Assembly: GCF_963678635.1 (NCBI RefSeq)
Contig: NC_087069.1
Coordinates: forward strand, 51,718,938-51,782,937
Length of the DNA stretch: 64,000 nucleotides
Direction of reading: 5' to 3'
Origin: Symsagittifera roscoffensis
Taxonomy: Eukaryota > Xenacoelomorpha > Acoela > Convolutidae
Shown: one piece after another, positions 1-13,300 of the stretch
Layout: each line of letters starts with the position of its first letter
How positions within the stretch are numbered: position 1 is the stretch's first letter
Notes under the pieces: generated by a model
Told to the model about the DNA's origin: nothing
Database searches by the model: none
Seen by the model: only the letters and a program-made list of their open reading frames with translations
Made by a program: the position numbers and the translations under genes

Positions 1-125
1 TTCATTTTGCATTTGTGTTGGTTGATACGAGTGTGTGATCATTGGGTTTTGTGGCTGAATTGGTTGAAAAGTTTGTGTATTATTTGGGTTTTGCATTTGT
101 ATTGGTTGTTGATTTTGTGTATCTG
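1..125 (-). repeat. 42-bp degenerate tandem repeat
   Basis: About three copies of a ~42-bp unit, each containing versions of GGGTTTTGCATTTGTATTGG on the plus strand. Read on the minus strand they encode the 14-residue Gln-rich repeats at the end of the partial frame. The array runs off the window edge. Confidence 0.6.
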
Positions 126-591
126 TTGGATGTGGAGAAAAAATTCTATGATATGTATGTGGTTTTTGCACTCCTTGTCCGCGATATTCTTGAGTATATG
201 GTGCAAATATATCTGGTTGTAAATAATCATCATCAGAGGATAAATAATCCGTTTGATGAGGTGCTTGCTTTTTATTTTTATTTTGTTGAAAGAATGGGTA
301 ATTTTCACTACGATCCTGTGGAGGATGTGAATTAGTTTGAAAATTTACTGAGTTGGTTGTTGCCATTGGGTTATCCCAATATCGAGATCTTATCTGATTA
401 TTATTATTTTTTCGTGGGGGATAGTTTGTTTTTGATGAATGTGCGTAATTATAATTGTGTTCCGCAAAAGTGTTTCTTGTGAACGTTCTGCGTGTTTTTG
501 ACGGTACTGTCATGGGTCTATATGTTTGATAATCCATTTGTGAATATTTTGGAGCAACCGAAGGTTTAACGGTTGATTGTAAGGTTACGTG
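1..591 (-). pseudogene. Partial Q/N/P-rich reading frame running off the window edge
   Basis: This minus-strand frame is open from a TAG near 591 to base 1 with no stop; the first ATG is at 537. The product is hydrophilic and rich in Gln, Asn, Pro, Ser and Thr, and ends in a degenerate 14-residue repeat (versions of QPIQMQNP). It overlaps the end of the frame at 566-1345 in the +1 frame. The style resembles a gag or nucleoprotein tail, but I recognise no domain and do not assign a function. It is probably the last visible part of the same broken gene as the three upstream frames. Confidence 0.4.
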
Positions 592-1345
592 CTAGTGAAG
601 TGTCTGTATTTCTTGGTGTTGTTAAATTTGGACGTATCGGTGAAATACTTTGTTGTGTAGTTGTTGTTGTTTGGACGATTTCTTCGTTTATGAAGTGTGA
701 TGGTGTTTGAATATCTTGATGAGTAAGATTCCTAGTTCCATTAAGGTCTTCATTGTTTATGACGGTCGAATTTAAACTGTTATTTCGCGTATCAGGTAAA
801 AATGTATTGTAGTTTAATGGTGTTGCATCAATGGTTAATGGTACTACTCTTACATAATCTCTTGTATAAGATATTGTACTTATTGCTTGATTTGAGATTG
901 ATTGTGGGATATTTATGAATGCATAATGAGACCATTCGGGGTCCCAAACGTAGTCTGACTGTTCTGTGATGGCGGTATCATCGTTTGAATTTTGAGGTCT
1001 GAAATTTTTTCTTGCTTGCGAAATTAAATCTATATTATGTGTGAAATAATCTATTGTAAACCATGCCAAAATTTTTTATAAGTCATGTTTTGTATGTTGT
1101 GAAACTTCATATTTAGTGAAATTTTCTTTAATTATATGTAGGAGAGTTGAAAAAAGTGTGATTTCATGTCGTACCCTTATATGTTTGGAGGTCTCTGTCG
1201 GTGAGACATTTGGGATTGGGATTTCATTTTCTAATATTGAAATATAACTATATATTATTGCAAAAACTTCATTAGTAAATATGGAGTTTGCTCTTTGTGA
1301 GTTATGATATTGTATGCTTTTTATATATTCTAAGAATATTTTGAA
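566..1345 (-). pseudogene. Broken Ser/Thr-rich frame, middle part of unidentified element gene
   Basis: One minus-strand frame runs from about 1345 to 566 with a single in-frame TAA near 1077. It has no usable ATG at its start. The protein upstream of the stop is Ile/Ser/Glu-rich; downstream it contains DYFTHN and YVWDPEWSHY, then becomes Thr/Ser/Asn-rich. It connects to the frame before it by a -1 shift and to the one after it by a +1 shift, as expected of a decayed long gene with indels. No family is recognised. Confidence 0.4.
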
Positions 1346-1659
1346 AATTCTAAGTCAAGATCGTCTGTTTGAATTACATATTTGCGGTGATTCGGGTTTG
1401 GTGTACTGAATTCTATGGTGTAGATTCCGTATTGTTGTGTTAAATTACATATATCTTTCAGATAATGATCAATAATTTGTCTTTTGATTTTTACATCTGG
1501 GAACTCTGCTTTACATGGGCTGATTCCGGGTTCGAACAAATTTAGGAGTAAATTCTTGCAAAGATCGTGTTGTCCTCTATTATCGGGTGCATCTACGAGG
1601 AAGGGGTAGATATCGTCGTCATCTGGACTATCTTCACTTGGAGTGTGTGTTTGGCTCAA
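1330..1659 (-). pseudogene. Small acidic frame, part of unidentified element gene
   Basis: A 109-codon minus-strand frame, opening after a TAA near 1680 and starting at a TTG rather than ATG. It begins with an acidic stretch (SPDDDD) and contains a plausible globular piece. It overlaps the end of the frame at 1634-2101 in the +1 frame. I read it as a continuation of that gene after an indel, or less likely a frameshift-expressed product. No homolog is recognised. Confidence 0.4.
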
Positions 1660-2101
1660 TTTTTCGTTTAATGACTGTTAATAGGTAACTATCGATGTGT
1701 CTCATTGGTTGATTCCAATTATACAAGTGTACTGGTTTGTGTTTATATTGCTTTTTTATTCTTCTTTTTCCTCTTTTTGATAAATTTGAAGTTGATTCTG
1801 AGTCGGAAAAATATAATTGATCGTGAATGGGACAATTTTTATCAATAGATTCTTTTAATTTATAAAGTTCGTCTAAATTGCTGGCTTCTGATTCTGAAAA
1901 TGCGTTTCTATTTTTTGAAAATCTTTTTCGTGTGATTTGTCTTTGTTTGGTTATTATTTTCGTTTTTAGTGTTTGTCGTTTTGTTCTAATATATCCAACT
2001 GTTTGTGTATGAGGTGTGATTACAAGGTCGTATTTTTTGTTATCTATTTCACAGTTGTGTAAGACAATTGTTTGTTTATTTCCTAGATTTTTAAATGACA
2101 T
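1634..2101 (-). CDS. Basic 155-aa frame, likely first part of unidentified element gene
   Basis: Starts at an ATG (2101) and encodes 155 residues. The N-terminal ~50 residues look globular, followed by a Lys/Arg-rich stretch (TKQRQITRKRFSKNR) and a second basic patch (KRGKRRIKKQYKHK), suggesting nucleic-acid binding or nuclear localisation. The sequence is very AT-rich. It heads four overlapping minus-strand frames that together run to the window edge. I cannot name the family; a gag-like or viral nucleoprotein-like role is only a guess. Confidence 0.4.
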   Translation of the reverse strand: MSFKNLGNKQTIVLHNCEIDNKKYDLVITPHTQTVGYIRTKRQTLKTKIITKQRQITRKRFSKNRNAFSESEASNLDELYKLKESIDKNCPIHDQLYFSDSESTSNLSKRGKRRIKKQYKHKPVHLYNWNQPMRHIDSYLLTVIKRKIEPNTHSK

Positions 2102-3025
2102 AAGGTTTAGGATGAGGGATGCAAAAAGTTGTTAGATGATTTCTATTTCTTAGACTGTTAGTCCTTACGATTTTTTCATTAGCTTAACCTGGGTCTATTT
2201 GTTCAGGGTTGGAGAAAAAAGTATATCGATTCCGAAGAATGATTTTTTACTTTCTCGTGGCTAGTATAAGCTAGGGTGTTAACTTAGTTAATCTTACTTA
2301 GGGGTAGTGATTGTGTTCAAGGGTTGGAGAATAGTAAATCGATCCACAAGGTTCAGGTATAATTAGAACGCGAGTAGTTCGTTAGATACTAATTTAAACT
2401 AACTAAGTCTAAGATTTATCCTGGGTCTGGTAAGAGGAGGGTTCAAGTGAAGGATGAATAACCGAAGTTCTTCACTGTTTATCCTAATTTGAATGATTAG
2501 TTTTGTTCAAAAATTTCTATTAGTCTTGGGTTTTTTTAGAAAGGGTTGGATAGTGAATCGACGTTTGAGGTCGTTAGACACCAGCTAAGTGGGTGGGGGA
2601 GAACAAAATTGTTCTTTTTGATCCAAGGATAAGCCTTGATGATCAAGTTTTAAATTTAATGAAATAGAAAAATTAATTTAGATCCAAGGATAAGCCTTGA
2701 TGATCTGATTTTAAAATAAAGTGAATTTAAAAGTTTAAAATGGTTTAAATTGTTTAAAAAATTTTAGTTAATGATGTTTAGTGAGCTTATGATTGCTGTT
2801 GTGTTCAGGTGATGAAGCTGGGACTACAAATGATTTTATGATTACTAACAATTTATTGTCATGCTACTAATTTTTGTTTTGATTTTCAATAAACATTTTC
2901 CGAACATGTTTTATATAATACTGCAGAATTTAGGAAAACGATCTGAGATCTTTTTATCAATCGTTATTGTATATTAATAATTTTGTTTAGCGCCTGAAAT
3001 GATCATGAAGATTGACTTCAAGATT
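2102..3025 (-). other. Repeat-rich non-coding stretch of the AT-rich element
   Basis: No gene is visible. The stretch holds three versions of GGGTTGGAGAA / GGGTTGGATAG, each followed by a TCGAT or TCGAC a few bases later (near 2207, 2321 and 2542). It also holds two copies of a 25-bp hairpin-forming repeat at 2618-2705. It lies immediately 5' of the minus-strand frames and may be their leader or part of an LTR, but I could not define LTR ends. Confidence 0.4.
2618..2705 (-). repeat. Two copies of a 25-bp hairpin repeat
   Basis: GATCCAAGGATAAGCCTTG followed by ATGATC occurs at 2620-2644 and 2681-2705, 61 bp apart. Each copy contains the inverted repeat CAAGG/CCTTG around ATAAG. The first copy is extended by TTGATC and GATCAA ends. 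The exact match over 25 bp in otherwise unique AT-rich DNA points to a maintained element or a recent duplication. Confidence 0.7.
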
Positions 3026-3613
3026 TTATGTTTGTAAATGAAAATCTAAATTCATTGCTAATAAAATTCTAAATATAAAAGTTTGTGTTGGCTTTTGCCG
3101 TACTATCATATAACTATATGGTAAGTTTCTGCTTTGTCGTATGTCGTCTCTGGTTCGAGGTCTTCTTCCAATTCCGGGTAGTTCTATTATCGTTCGGAAT
3201 ATTGGCTCTGATCTATTGAGTCGTAGAGACATTTCGATTAAATTATCGTCGTATAACATTTTGAAAATGTTTTGTCTAAATTCTAATCTATTTTTGGTTA
3301 ATTCTAAGCTATTAAGGTCTTGTTCGAGACTTATGGTCGCACCAGATGAGTTATAACCGAAGTGGTTAACCCATAGAGTAATTTCGGATAGGGTAAACCG
3401 TCTGCTCGTCACGCTATCTTATTTTCAGCCGGATAGATTCGTGCAACTTCTTAGTCTAATACCGATCCTAATCTTACTCTTATACTATCTAGTCTCAGGT
3501 TGTTTAACTAGTCTCTGCTTGGCTCAATAGATCTAGGGTATACTGGTTTATTGCGGCTGCTGAAGTTCTCTTGGAGAGGCAACTAATTTCTAAGTTAAAT
3601 TCAAATCTCTCTG

Positions 3614-3641
3614 GTGCTGAAATTACAAGTAATTTCAGCAC
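3614..3641. repeat. Perfect 13-bp inverted repeat
   Basis: GTGCTGAAATTAC, then AA, then the exact reverse complement GTAATTTCAGCAC. It lies near where the AT-rich element seems to give way to INTU intron sequence, so it could be an element end or a terminator-like hairpin. Its function is unknown. Confidence 0.7.
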
Positions 3642-3929
3642 TTACAAACAAGTGGGTTGTTAGTTTGATGGATCATGATTGGTTAATATTAAATACTTTA
3701 CAGTGGTAAAATATCTTATTTATCCAATCATAAAATGTAGTTTAGATCAGGTTCCAATAACTCCTGTGCCAAAAATGAGTTTATAGCATTCAAATTAAAA
3801 TTCAGAACCCATTAACTTTCCACTAGATTTTCAGTTTCGCAAACACTAGCAAGAGCACGAAAAAAAGCAGCTCTAGAATTCTCAAAAAGCAATAAGAAAA
3901 AGTGAAAATAAGCTTCGAATTAGTAAAAA

Positions 3930-4150
3930 TTCAGGGACGTCTCTGACTCGAACCTACGACCTAAAAACTTTGAGTCTCACGCACAAACCACTCAGCCACG
4001 GAAGCATAATCCACCACAAACACTAGCCATAAATAAAGCCGAGAAGAGATGCTATGAAATTTCCAATGCTACAGATCAAGATTATAGCAAAAAGGCACTC
4101 AAAAGAACACTTTTGATTAACACTTTTAATTGCGAGCTAGATTCGAAAAA
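3930..4150 (-). mobile_element. tRNA-derived SINE copy 1
   Basis: On the minus strand the head matches the internal RNA polymerase III promoter of a tRNA. The A box TGGCTGAGTGG is at 3988-3998 and a B box GGTTCGAGTCA at 3944-3954. The sequence on the 5' side of the A box (plus coordinates 4020-4150) is shared with the copy near 9560-9735: ATGCTATGAAATTTCC, then ATGCTACAGATC, then a run resembling ACTTTT-AATAACA. Ends are approximate. It lies in the INTU intron. Confidence 0.6.
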
Positions 4151-4328
4151 AATCAGGTCCATACTAATACACTAGCTACTCGCTAGCGTAAAAAACAGAA
4201 AACTAACTGCACAAAATTGGCCTAAATAGCTTTGATTTTTAAAAAATTATATCAAGGACGACAATAAAAAAGGAACCTTGGATAACTTTGAACTTACAAC
4301 TTCTGATTCTGATAGCCTTTATAATTAC

Positions 4329-7300
4329 CTGGGGGTGCACTACTGCGTCGTCTATGCGGAGCCCGTGAGAGACTTCTATTCTGACGAGGAATGTCTGAAA
4401 CAACACGCCTTAAAAGCAAACACTGTACTAGTAAGTACTGTTGTTTAACACAGGATGTTTTGAAAACAAAGCAACAATTTTGAAGTCCTAATTTAAAAAA
4501 AGAACTTCATCAATGGCATCAGAATTATGAAAACTCATAACAAGCTGTTTTAGTCGCCATGTCAAGACATAGTCACTTTTTTGGACAACAAAGTGAACTT
4601 AAACGGTAAAAAAAATCATAACTGCAAAACTGCATCGAGCATAACTAATTATAGCAGCCATTCAAAATAGAAATTCGGAAAATACCAGTTATCAAATTTC
4701 GAATATCGTTCTAGTTCACTAACAAAAAAATTTATGCCAACGTTTGACAAACTGTTCGAGTAAGTGAATTAAATATAAGTTGAAGTAATACCATGTGAAA
4801 TTTTGAAAAAGTCAGGTAAATATAAGAGAGACTTACCATTATTATTATCAATTATAGACTCCGTTGACCCGTAGAACACACTGCCCCTATTTGACCTCGA
4901 ATGTGCCTTCGAATACCTACTGTCACGACTAGTTCCCTCGCTAACTGTCGTTCTAGTTGTCAGAGTTGATGCCCTATTAGGAGAGGGGGAGGATTTGCGA
5001 CTGCCACTTGCTAAACCTCTTTTGAACTAAAAGAGAAAAGATGAGCCTGTCATAAATTTAAGATGTGCATAGATTTCGCCCACCGATAGATTTGTCTTGG
5101 CAAAAAAATCACAAAATTGATCCTCTCTTGATATAGCAGCAGAATCCTTCCTATTTTTTGTATTAAACATAGCCAACAAACATATAAACTTGAAAAAACC
5201 GTATCAATACTAAAATTTTGTATTCAAAGAAAGCAAAGAATTAAAATCCACTTTCGAACCTTAAAGTTATTCACAATTTACTTGCTTATTTTCCACATTC
5301 TAAATAAGCAAGTAGGAGAGATATCGTAAAACTAGCAGCGTAAATTGCCTTCTTTTTTAGCGAACAAATTTGAATGTAACAAAGTCAAACTGCAAAAAAA
5401 ATCAAATTTGGCGTTATAAATCTTAAGGCTTTTTCCTAAAAAAAAAGAAAAAAATCATATACTCTCCATCTATCTATTCACACATCAAACTTTACTTTTG
5501 GTACCTAGTTTTGTATCAAGAAAGAAAAGCAGCACATTCTCATACAATTTTCCTTCCATGTGGTAGCGTATGTTTAGAGACTGATATTTTCTTTTAAGCC
5601 TTACCCAGTGAAAAAAAAATCAATCGAAACCCGTTTTACAACTATATCACAACCTCAATTTTGCTGTTCTACTTTTATAAAACAAAAAAACGAGATATCT
5701 ATAAATTAATTTAGCAATTTTTTTACAAAAGAAATCGGAAGTCTGCTACTAAATTAGAAAAAGCTCAGAGAGAACCTACCTTTTTTGATTATACGAAGAA
5801 CTATTTGTGATGGGATGAATTTTGACTTCATTTATGATACTTGAAAAAAATTCCAGGCTTTTTTGGAGTGCCACACCTGTTCATTTCTCGCCTAGTAAAC
5901 GATATTCTGCACAGGTGGCCTAAAGAATGTAAAATTAAAAGTAGGCAGAGACATCAGTAGTAGTATGCGAATTGCAGTTCTTGTACAAAAAAAAAAAGTC
6001 AAGTGGCAAAAAAAATGATCGTGAGCTGGTTTGAATAAAAAATAACCACAGCCTATTGTTGCATTCTATCGAGTCTTACATACACATACCTTATTTTTCT
6101 TTCCGATTGGCGACTGCTGTCTCAACGCTACTCTCGTTTGAGGAGTTAGCCCCCTTTTGTCCCTACTGAACACTTGTTGGACTCTCTGGAAGGGGGTGAA
6201 TTTGACAGTCTCTACGTGGGGTTCACTTGAGGGGATGGAGAGGAAGTCATCTGCACAAGAGAGGGCGGGGTCTGGCTCAGAAAGACACCTGAATAATTAA
6301 AAACAGACTACCTAAAAATTAAAATTTATTAAACAATTGAAGAAACAAAATTCTGCGACAGAGCTCTTGAAACGTTAAGCAAAAAACATCGAACTGTAAA
6401 AAAAAACGCAATAACGAGTGTCAAATTTAAGCTATCGCCAAAAAAATAGGATCGAAACACATTAGAACCTTCAGGATTTTTATAACGTTAAAAGTTTCAC
6501 TTTTTCTCGAATAATCAATTAATTTTCCCAAATGCGCCCAAAACGTTTGAACTGAAAAAAAATCAGCAATAATATGAAGCGTTTATGATTTCAAATCCAA
6601 CCTCTCCGCAATTTCCTGTTCCAACTGTGTCTGTCTGAGACTGTACAGTAGATTCAGTCCCTCCTTGTAATATGCCTCGGGACACTTCACTTCTGGATCT
6701 TCACTCTGCGGCAGATATCTGCAAAAAAAAACAATTTTGTGAGAATGTAAGATGAAGGATTGATAAGTGATAAGTGCATCTGCCTCTCAGTCAAGATATT
6801 CGTTATCCTATCCGCTACGAACTAAGCAACAAAAAGTCAACATATCTTTGCGCCGTTTAACCCAAATTTCCGTTTTTTTTTTGCTGATCGTTAACTGTCC
6901 TTAACGAGTTTCAAAAATCATTTTTTTTCGACTAACTATCTAGGCTATTCAATTTCAATGAAATATGAAATAGAAACTTTTTGTTGCTAAACTCGACTCA
7001 ACTTGAGTAATTTTTTTTAGTCCAATCAAAATATTTTAAACGAAATCCACTGAGTGTTAAGAGTGTATTTTTGCTTCACGAAAAGTTGTCTACAATCGTC
7101 ATCTGCTTACCTTCTAGCACATGATCCGCCTTCCATTAACACACAGAGCGTGAACAATTTCTGAAACAAACAGAAATTTTTGAATATCAAAAGCTGAACT
7201 TTTCAATTCCAATTAACTTCTAGGTTTGACATCATCCTGTTCAAAAATATGTCGAATTTATTTACCAACACAAATGATGAACTACTTCATTAATTATTAC

Positions 7301-10300
7301 ACAACAATTGAAGCCAGAATAACTTACCATCCTAATAACAAGTAGAAAAGTCCTCCCAGAATACACTTCATATTCCATTGACGATTCCTCTCTCAAGAAA
7401 ACTTCCCTCCACATGACTAGTTGTGTATCTTTAGGCGAAGATGAAGAATGATAATTTGGTTCAAAATTCGGATAGATAGATTGGACTGAAGATAGAAATG
7501 ACAACTGAGAAGAGCGTGGTAATATGTCTATAGATGAAATTAGAGTGTGGATAGAATGAAAGTGAGTTTCTTGAATTGAGTTGAACAGGAGAAGATTCTG
7601 AAACAGACAAATAACGAGATAATGTAAAATTGACTAGAGCTGAAAAAATTAACTAAAAACTAATCACGACTTTAGGATCGATTTACTTTAATTTTTTTAA
7701 ACATAAGTTCAATTTTTGAAAAAAAAAAATCTGGCAAAAAAAAATTAAGAAAACGAGGCAAAGTATTCTTCCCTGAAGTTGAATGACTTCAAATGAAAAA
7801 AAAACTAATCTCAAAGATTTTTGCTCAAAGTTCAATCGAATTTTGTTGTAACACAACTTGAAATGTGAAAAAAATCGAGCAACAATACCATGCAATGCAA
7901 GGAACCTACTTTATAATAGAGTCCTGTACCACGAATGAGGAATGGCTTCCGTTGTCCGATTAGAAACCCAGCCTAAAACAATCCCTCTTTGAACATTGAA
8001 GAAACGTCACCTGAATTAATTATCCAGTTGGTTCGTAACATTGACCGCCAAGTCCGCATATAAGCCCATTGACCTGAAGATTTATTTTTCTTATTCATTC
8101 CAGATTAGTTTTATTTCGTTGATTTTGTCTCACCAATTCAAATTGAAATCTTAACAAGGGCGGACCTAAGATTTTCTCAAGGGGGAGGATTTTCAAAAAA
8201 TGAGAAATTTTGTTAACTTTTTCAGGTCGACCAAATTGATTTTCAGCACCATAGCTAAGATTATGAACATTGAAAATTTAAGATTTACTCACTTCTAATC
8301 GCCAAGCACAGCTCTCAAACTCAATCATATACTTAGCCAGCAGATTCTGAAACACAAACCAATCAATATTAGCCCAATAAAATATTTTGAAGACACGTTA
8401 AAACATTGACCTAAAAATTAAAATTACTGTCATAAAAATCCATTGCAACAAAAAAACGATACTATTTAAAAATGTAGAGCCTCATAAAAATTCAAATATT
8501 CGTATTTCGATAAAGCTACGCTAAAATAGTTTAACTCAATAAAATTATCTAAACTTTAATTAAAAGTTCAACCCTATCAAACCTTATTGGAAAACCACAC
8601 CATGCGCCCAGTGCTTCAACTGTTTGTATTTCAAGGAAAATATGGCGTTATTAACCAGCCATTTAGGATAAATCTTTCCAAAAACTCAATATGAGTCTAC
8701 AATATGCCATTAATTGCTTCTACATCGACCAGTAAGGCACGAAAGACAAGCCCCACAAGATGACAAAATCAAACAACGAAATTCGACACAATTTAAAAAC
8801 ATATTCAAAAACTTCATGAACAATTTATGCCTGGCTCTTGTTTGATAAAATTGACTCAATAACTCATTTTGAGAAAACTGGATCAATAGGTAAAGTTTTT
8901 AGTGAAGTCGGTCAAGTTTTTTGTGACTTAACACTTGCAGATCGGTAGTTTAGTTTGCCTTCCTTTTAACAAAGGAAAAGAACTGAACTTGAAATCAAAA
9001 ATCAAAGCGGGAAAATCAATCTTGAGCGGGAACAGATTTAACGCAGCTGCGATGCTCAAGAAGCAGACATGAGAAAGACCGAAAAAGGAGATAGAAAATA
9101 AGTTTGAAAAATGGTCCCCGATAGATTCGAATCTCAAGCTTTTGTCTCACACATGCGTGTACACCTCTATGCCAGATGTGCTGGACGATTGATCAAATTA
9201 AGTTATAATGAAGCAAGTTGAAACAAGTTTAACATTATCACGTGCTAAATCTTGTGAATAAAGTTGTTCACGGATAAAAAAAAGTCTAGTACCCGATCGC
9301 AAGGTACAAAAATAACTTAATTTTTTCAAATTAAACAATTTTTACGACTTATGTAAGTGACAATTTACTCGTTGTTTTACACTTAACGGAGTTAGGCTTC
9401 TTCTGAACGAAAATATATCTTGATCAGGAAGGCCATTCAAGGAGAAAGGAGGCTAGATAAGAGATAAGAAAATCATGGAAACAGATAGAAAGATGATAGA
9501 AAAACCACCTGAACAAGAGACACCAAGTTGGCCAAACCTAGTGCGACCTAGAGATTGTAAGTCTCAAACACTAACCACTCAGCCACGAACGCTTAAAAAT
9601 CACAAAAACTAGCCACAAATAAAGCGGCAAACAGACGCTATGAAATTTCCGATGCTACAGATCTAGATTATACCAACGGCACACAAATAAGTGATCACTT
9701 TTTAATAACAGTTTAATTTGCAAGTTAGGTAATACACTACGCTGCTCTATAGTTTAAAGAGGGGTATTTTAAACGGATAAAGCTGCGATGACAGAACTAT
9801 TAACTTAAAGCTTGTTGGAATGCTTATCGCGTTGTTTTTTTTCGACCTTGGGCTCTTTGGTCTATCGCAGTGAATTTCATCCCAAAAAAGTACTAACTTG
9901 ATATTCCATTGACAACTCTACTCTATGCGGTATCTCTAACGCCAACAACATCTCGTAGTCTTTCGCCGATTGTTTAAACATTCTCGAAGTCGCTTCCAGC
10001 ATATAATCCAGTGACTGGCGCGTTAGTTTAATTAGATGTTCGTTTCCACTCCTTAATGTATCTGATAGATTCGATGAGACTGACACATCTAAGATTGTTC
10101 GATAGAGTTTGAGAAAATGAGTTGACATTGAAAGCGGCATTCTGAAACAAAAAAAAAACGACATTTTAATATGGCTTCATGGGTTTCGGTAAAGATTTGG
10201 TATAAGCGCCGAGGATCTAATAAAGGCTTTCACGCTGGTCTAATAATAATAAAAAAGAATAATAATAATTATCATAATAACTATAATAATCATAATAATA

Positions 10301-13300
10301 ACAAATAGTTTGCAATATAGATTCCATTCACTGTAAAAATTACTACAGTTACAGCAAAATGAAATCTCATTGCGAGAAAACCGTGGAACTTTGCAGCCCG
10401 TTTTCAGGCGCCTCTGATCCTGCTATGACTTGGGTTGGTTTTTAATATCGATAGTTCATCAATTAAACAATAAAAAAGATTTACTGAAAATAAAAAACTT
10501 TGAAGCAAAAAGGGGCAAAATTCAGCAGTATACATAACCTTGACAGCAAAAGGTAATTTCTACTCAAAAATGAGTTTAACCAGTTGATAATTTCCTAGAA
10601 TACAGTTGTCTATAAACTCATGATTGAAGATTTGTAATTAATATTCTGAGCAGCTTTGAATCCAGGTAACAAAATCTGAGAAGTATTTTGGCACAAAGTT
10701 GAAAGTTTTCTACTTCTAACAATTATCGGAGTTTTCTTTTAGCCTTTGAATGCACAGGTAACCGCCAAGCTGAAACTCTCTTATTGAAAATTGTATTCAA
10801 ATTTTTCTTAGTTACAGCTTCCTGAACTATGGCCGATATGCACTCTTTTCTCAAAACCTTACATAGTGTATTTTCGTTTTTGTCATAATTCTTCTATGCT
10901 CTCATTTCTTCTCTTCAAGCAAAGAAATTTTAGTTGTTTCATTTTAAATTCAATAGTTTCCAATTTAGATTTGTCTGTTGACGCATAAGCCAAAACCACG
11001 TACTATAAAATGGGTTTCACATAAGCGTTATATGCACACAGTAGTTGATCTTAACCTTAATTTTTTCTTAACCTAGAATACACACCACAAAATCTGACCA
11101 ATTAGTTTCAATTTTCGTAATATGGTCTATGAAGGAAAGCTTAGAGTCAATTTGAAAACTTAAGTAACGGAACGATTGTTTCTCTTCAATAGTTATTCCA
11201 TTCATTTTTGCATAGGACTATCCGCTGCTTCTGAGATAGAATCGTTTTTTTTTTCATTATTTAAGGCCAGATTGTTTTTTTTCCTAACCAACTTGCTGTT
11301 TTGTCCAACGCTTCTTGATGTCTACCAATAATATCTTTGTTTCTAGCGGTTGTTTTTATGACAGTGTCCTCTGCATATAAAATCAAATTACTTTCACTAT
11401 TTTCATCTAGTGCAATATAATTTATATAAATCATGAAAGAAGCGGGCCTAATACGGATCACTGTGGTACTCCATAATGCACATTTAAATTTTGAGATCGT
11501 TTGGTTTCAGAAGCAACGTACTGTCGTCGATTTTTTAAATTGCAGTAGTAAAGATTGGGGGATATATGTCTCACTTTTGGCTCATATGTATTATATCTGA
11601 ATATAATACAAGCATGCAATTGTCGAACAATAAAATAGATAAGAGAAAAATGTACAGTTAATTCCACTATTATAAGATAGAAGCCAAACGTGAGCGATAT
11701 ACCCCCATCTTTACTACTGAAATCCCGTTGCAGTGTTATAAGACATTATAAGATAGAAGCCAAACGTGAGCGATATACCCCCATCTTTACTACTGAAATC
11801 CCGTTGCCATTATACTAATAGCCCGTTGCCGTTTACTTTTTCGCCTCTAGCACGTCTTTTACTTCTATCAATATGGTTTGCATAGAGGCGAAGTTGCACT
11901 TCGCATACACAAGCAAAAATAAGACCGATAACGCTACTGGAAAAACTGAATGAGTATAACTTTGAGTAAACAAAATTTCTTAAAAGACGCACGCCAATTA
12001 TGAGTCTATATAATTGCTACGTGACGTAAGAAAATTATGACGCATTAGCAGTACCAGTCAATTTGAAAAAATTTTTACCAACTAACATGCCTCAATTTAT
12101 AGAGCGGACGCATTTTAACTAGTATACGAAAAAGTTCACTTAAAACTTCCCACCCTCTTATTTTGCTGCTGATCTCCTTCCCTACCTCTACGATACAGAA
12201 ACATGATACCTTGAAGCTAAAGTGCTATTTGTAATATAATAATCTGTGTTAAAATCCTTAGCATTGGCTGTACTTAATAGCTGGATCAAAATGAACACAT
12301 TTTGTACCAACAATTGCATCGCAACAATATTTGAGACTTAGGTTGGATAAAAAAGAAAGTTCATACTACAACACAAGCCATGCTTGAGTAATGATGGTTT
12401 GGCAAATGATAGCGATCTGTCTCGAACAACTCTTTTTGAGGAACGGCTCTATTTGTAAGACAACAGCAGCTTTTAGATCTTTTCATTCGGAAACTTGAAG
12501 TCGGGGTATTTCTGGCAACTTACATGGCAACCGCAAATTACACAAAATTCTTCTGAGCAGTGCAAACTAGAGCTTTACTTAAGTTGACTATTTTTGGAGC
12601 AAGAAAGACTGATGGCTGCTGGAACAATGAGATAAAAAATCATTAACTCAGTTTTTAAAAATCAGAAAAATCTCAAATTTGAACGGCTTAAAATACAGTG
12701 CTGATTCTAATTATACGGACTAAATTTTGCTTGTATTTTAGGCTTGATAGCCAAAATATTTATTTAAGCCTTTCGCACAAGTTTTTGGATTCTGTACCCT
12801 TCTTTAACTTTGCTGGGCTCACACAACAGGCTAAGTAGAGCTACACATGATTCGTTTTTTGGGTTAAAAATTTGAGCCCCAATTTCGCTAAATAATATGC
12901 ACGACAAAAATTCTTATCAAAATCTAAGCATTAAGAAAAACGCGATTCAAATTTCAAGTTTGAATCGTTTAGTCCGGATAATATCAATCAGCATGGTGCG
13001 TTGAATGGCTAATCAGCTTAGCGCATGTAGTCCTTTCAACGTGAAATGGTCCCCCCTCCCCTGGAAAAATAATGAATTATCGACTCACAGAGACTCTTCG
13101 CATATGAACATGAGCATATGGTGATTCATCTTCCAGTACGCAATGTTCAGTCTGTATTTCCCAACCAAAACAGACATGCTAAAACAAGGAATAGAGTATC
13201 TATTTATGTTTTAAAATTTCTCGTGGCTTAACCGGACAAATATCTTTAAGCCAGTCACGACATTTTTATCCATCCAGTTAAGTGTTTATATATATGTTTT

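Larger units (their letters stand above)
3413..4328. other. Intergenic/intronic DNA downstream of the last visible INTU exon
   Basis: No exon of INTU or other gene could be recognised. It contains the 13-bp inverted repeat and a tRNA-derived SINE. The last visible INTU exon ends in a 5' splice site, so most of this is presumably intron. Confidence 0.5.

Noticed and set aside
2618-2705. CRISPR-like array
   Set aside because: Only two repeats, in an animal genome; no array structure.
3026-3412. 128-codon minus-strand ORF with a GTG start
   Set aside because: No ATG, no recognised motif and no homolog known to me; could belong to the AT-rich element but is not supported enough to call.
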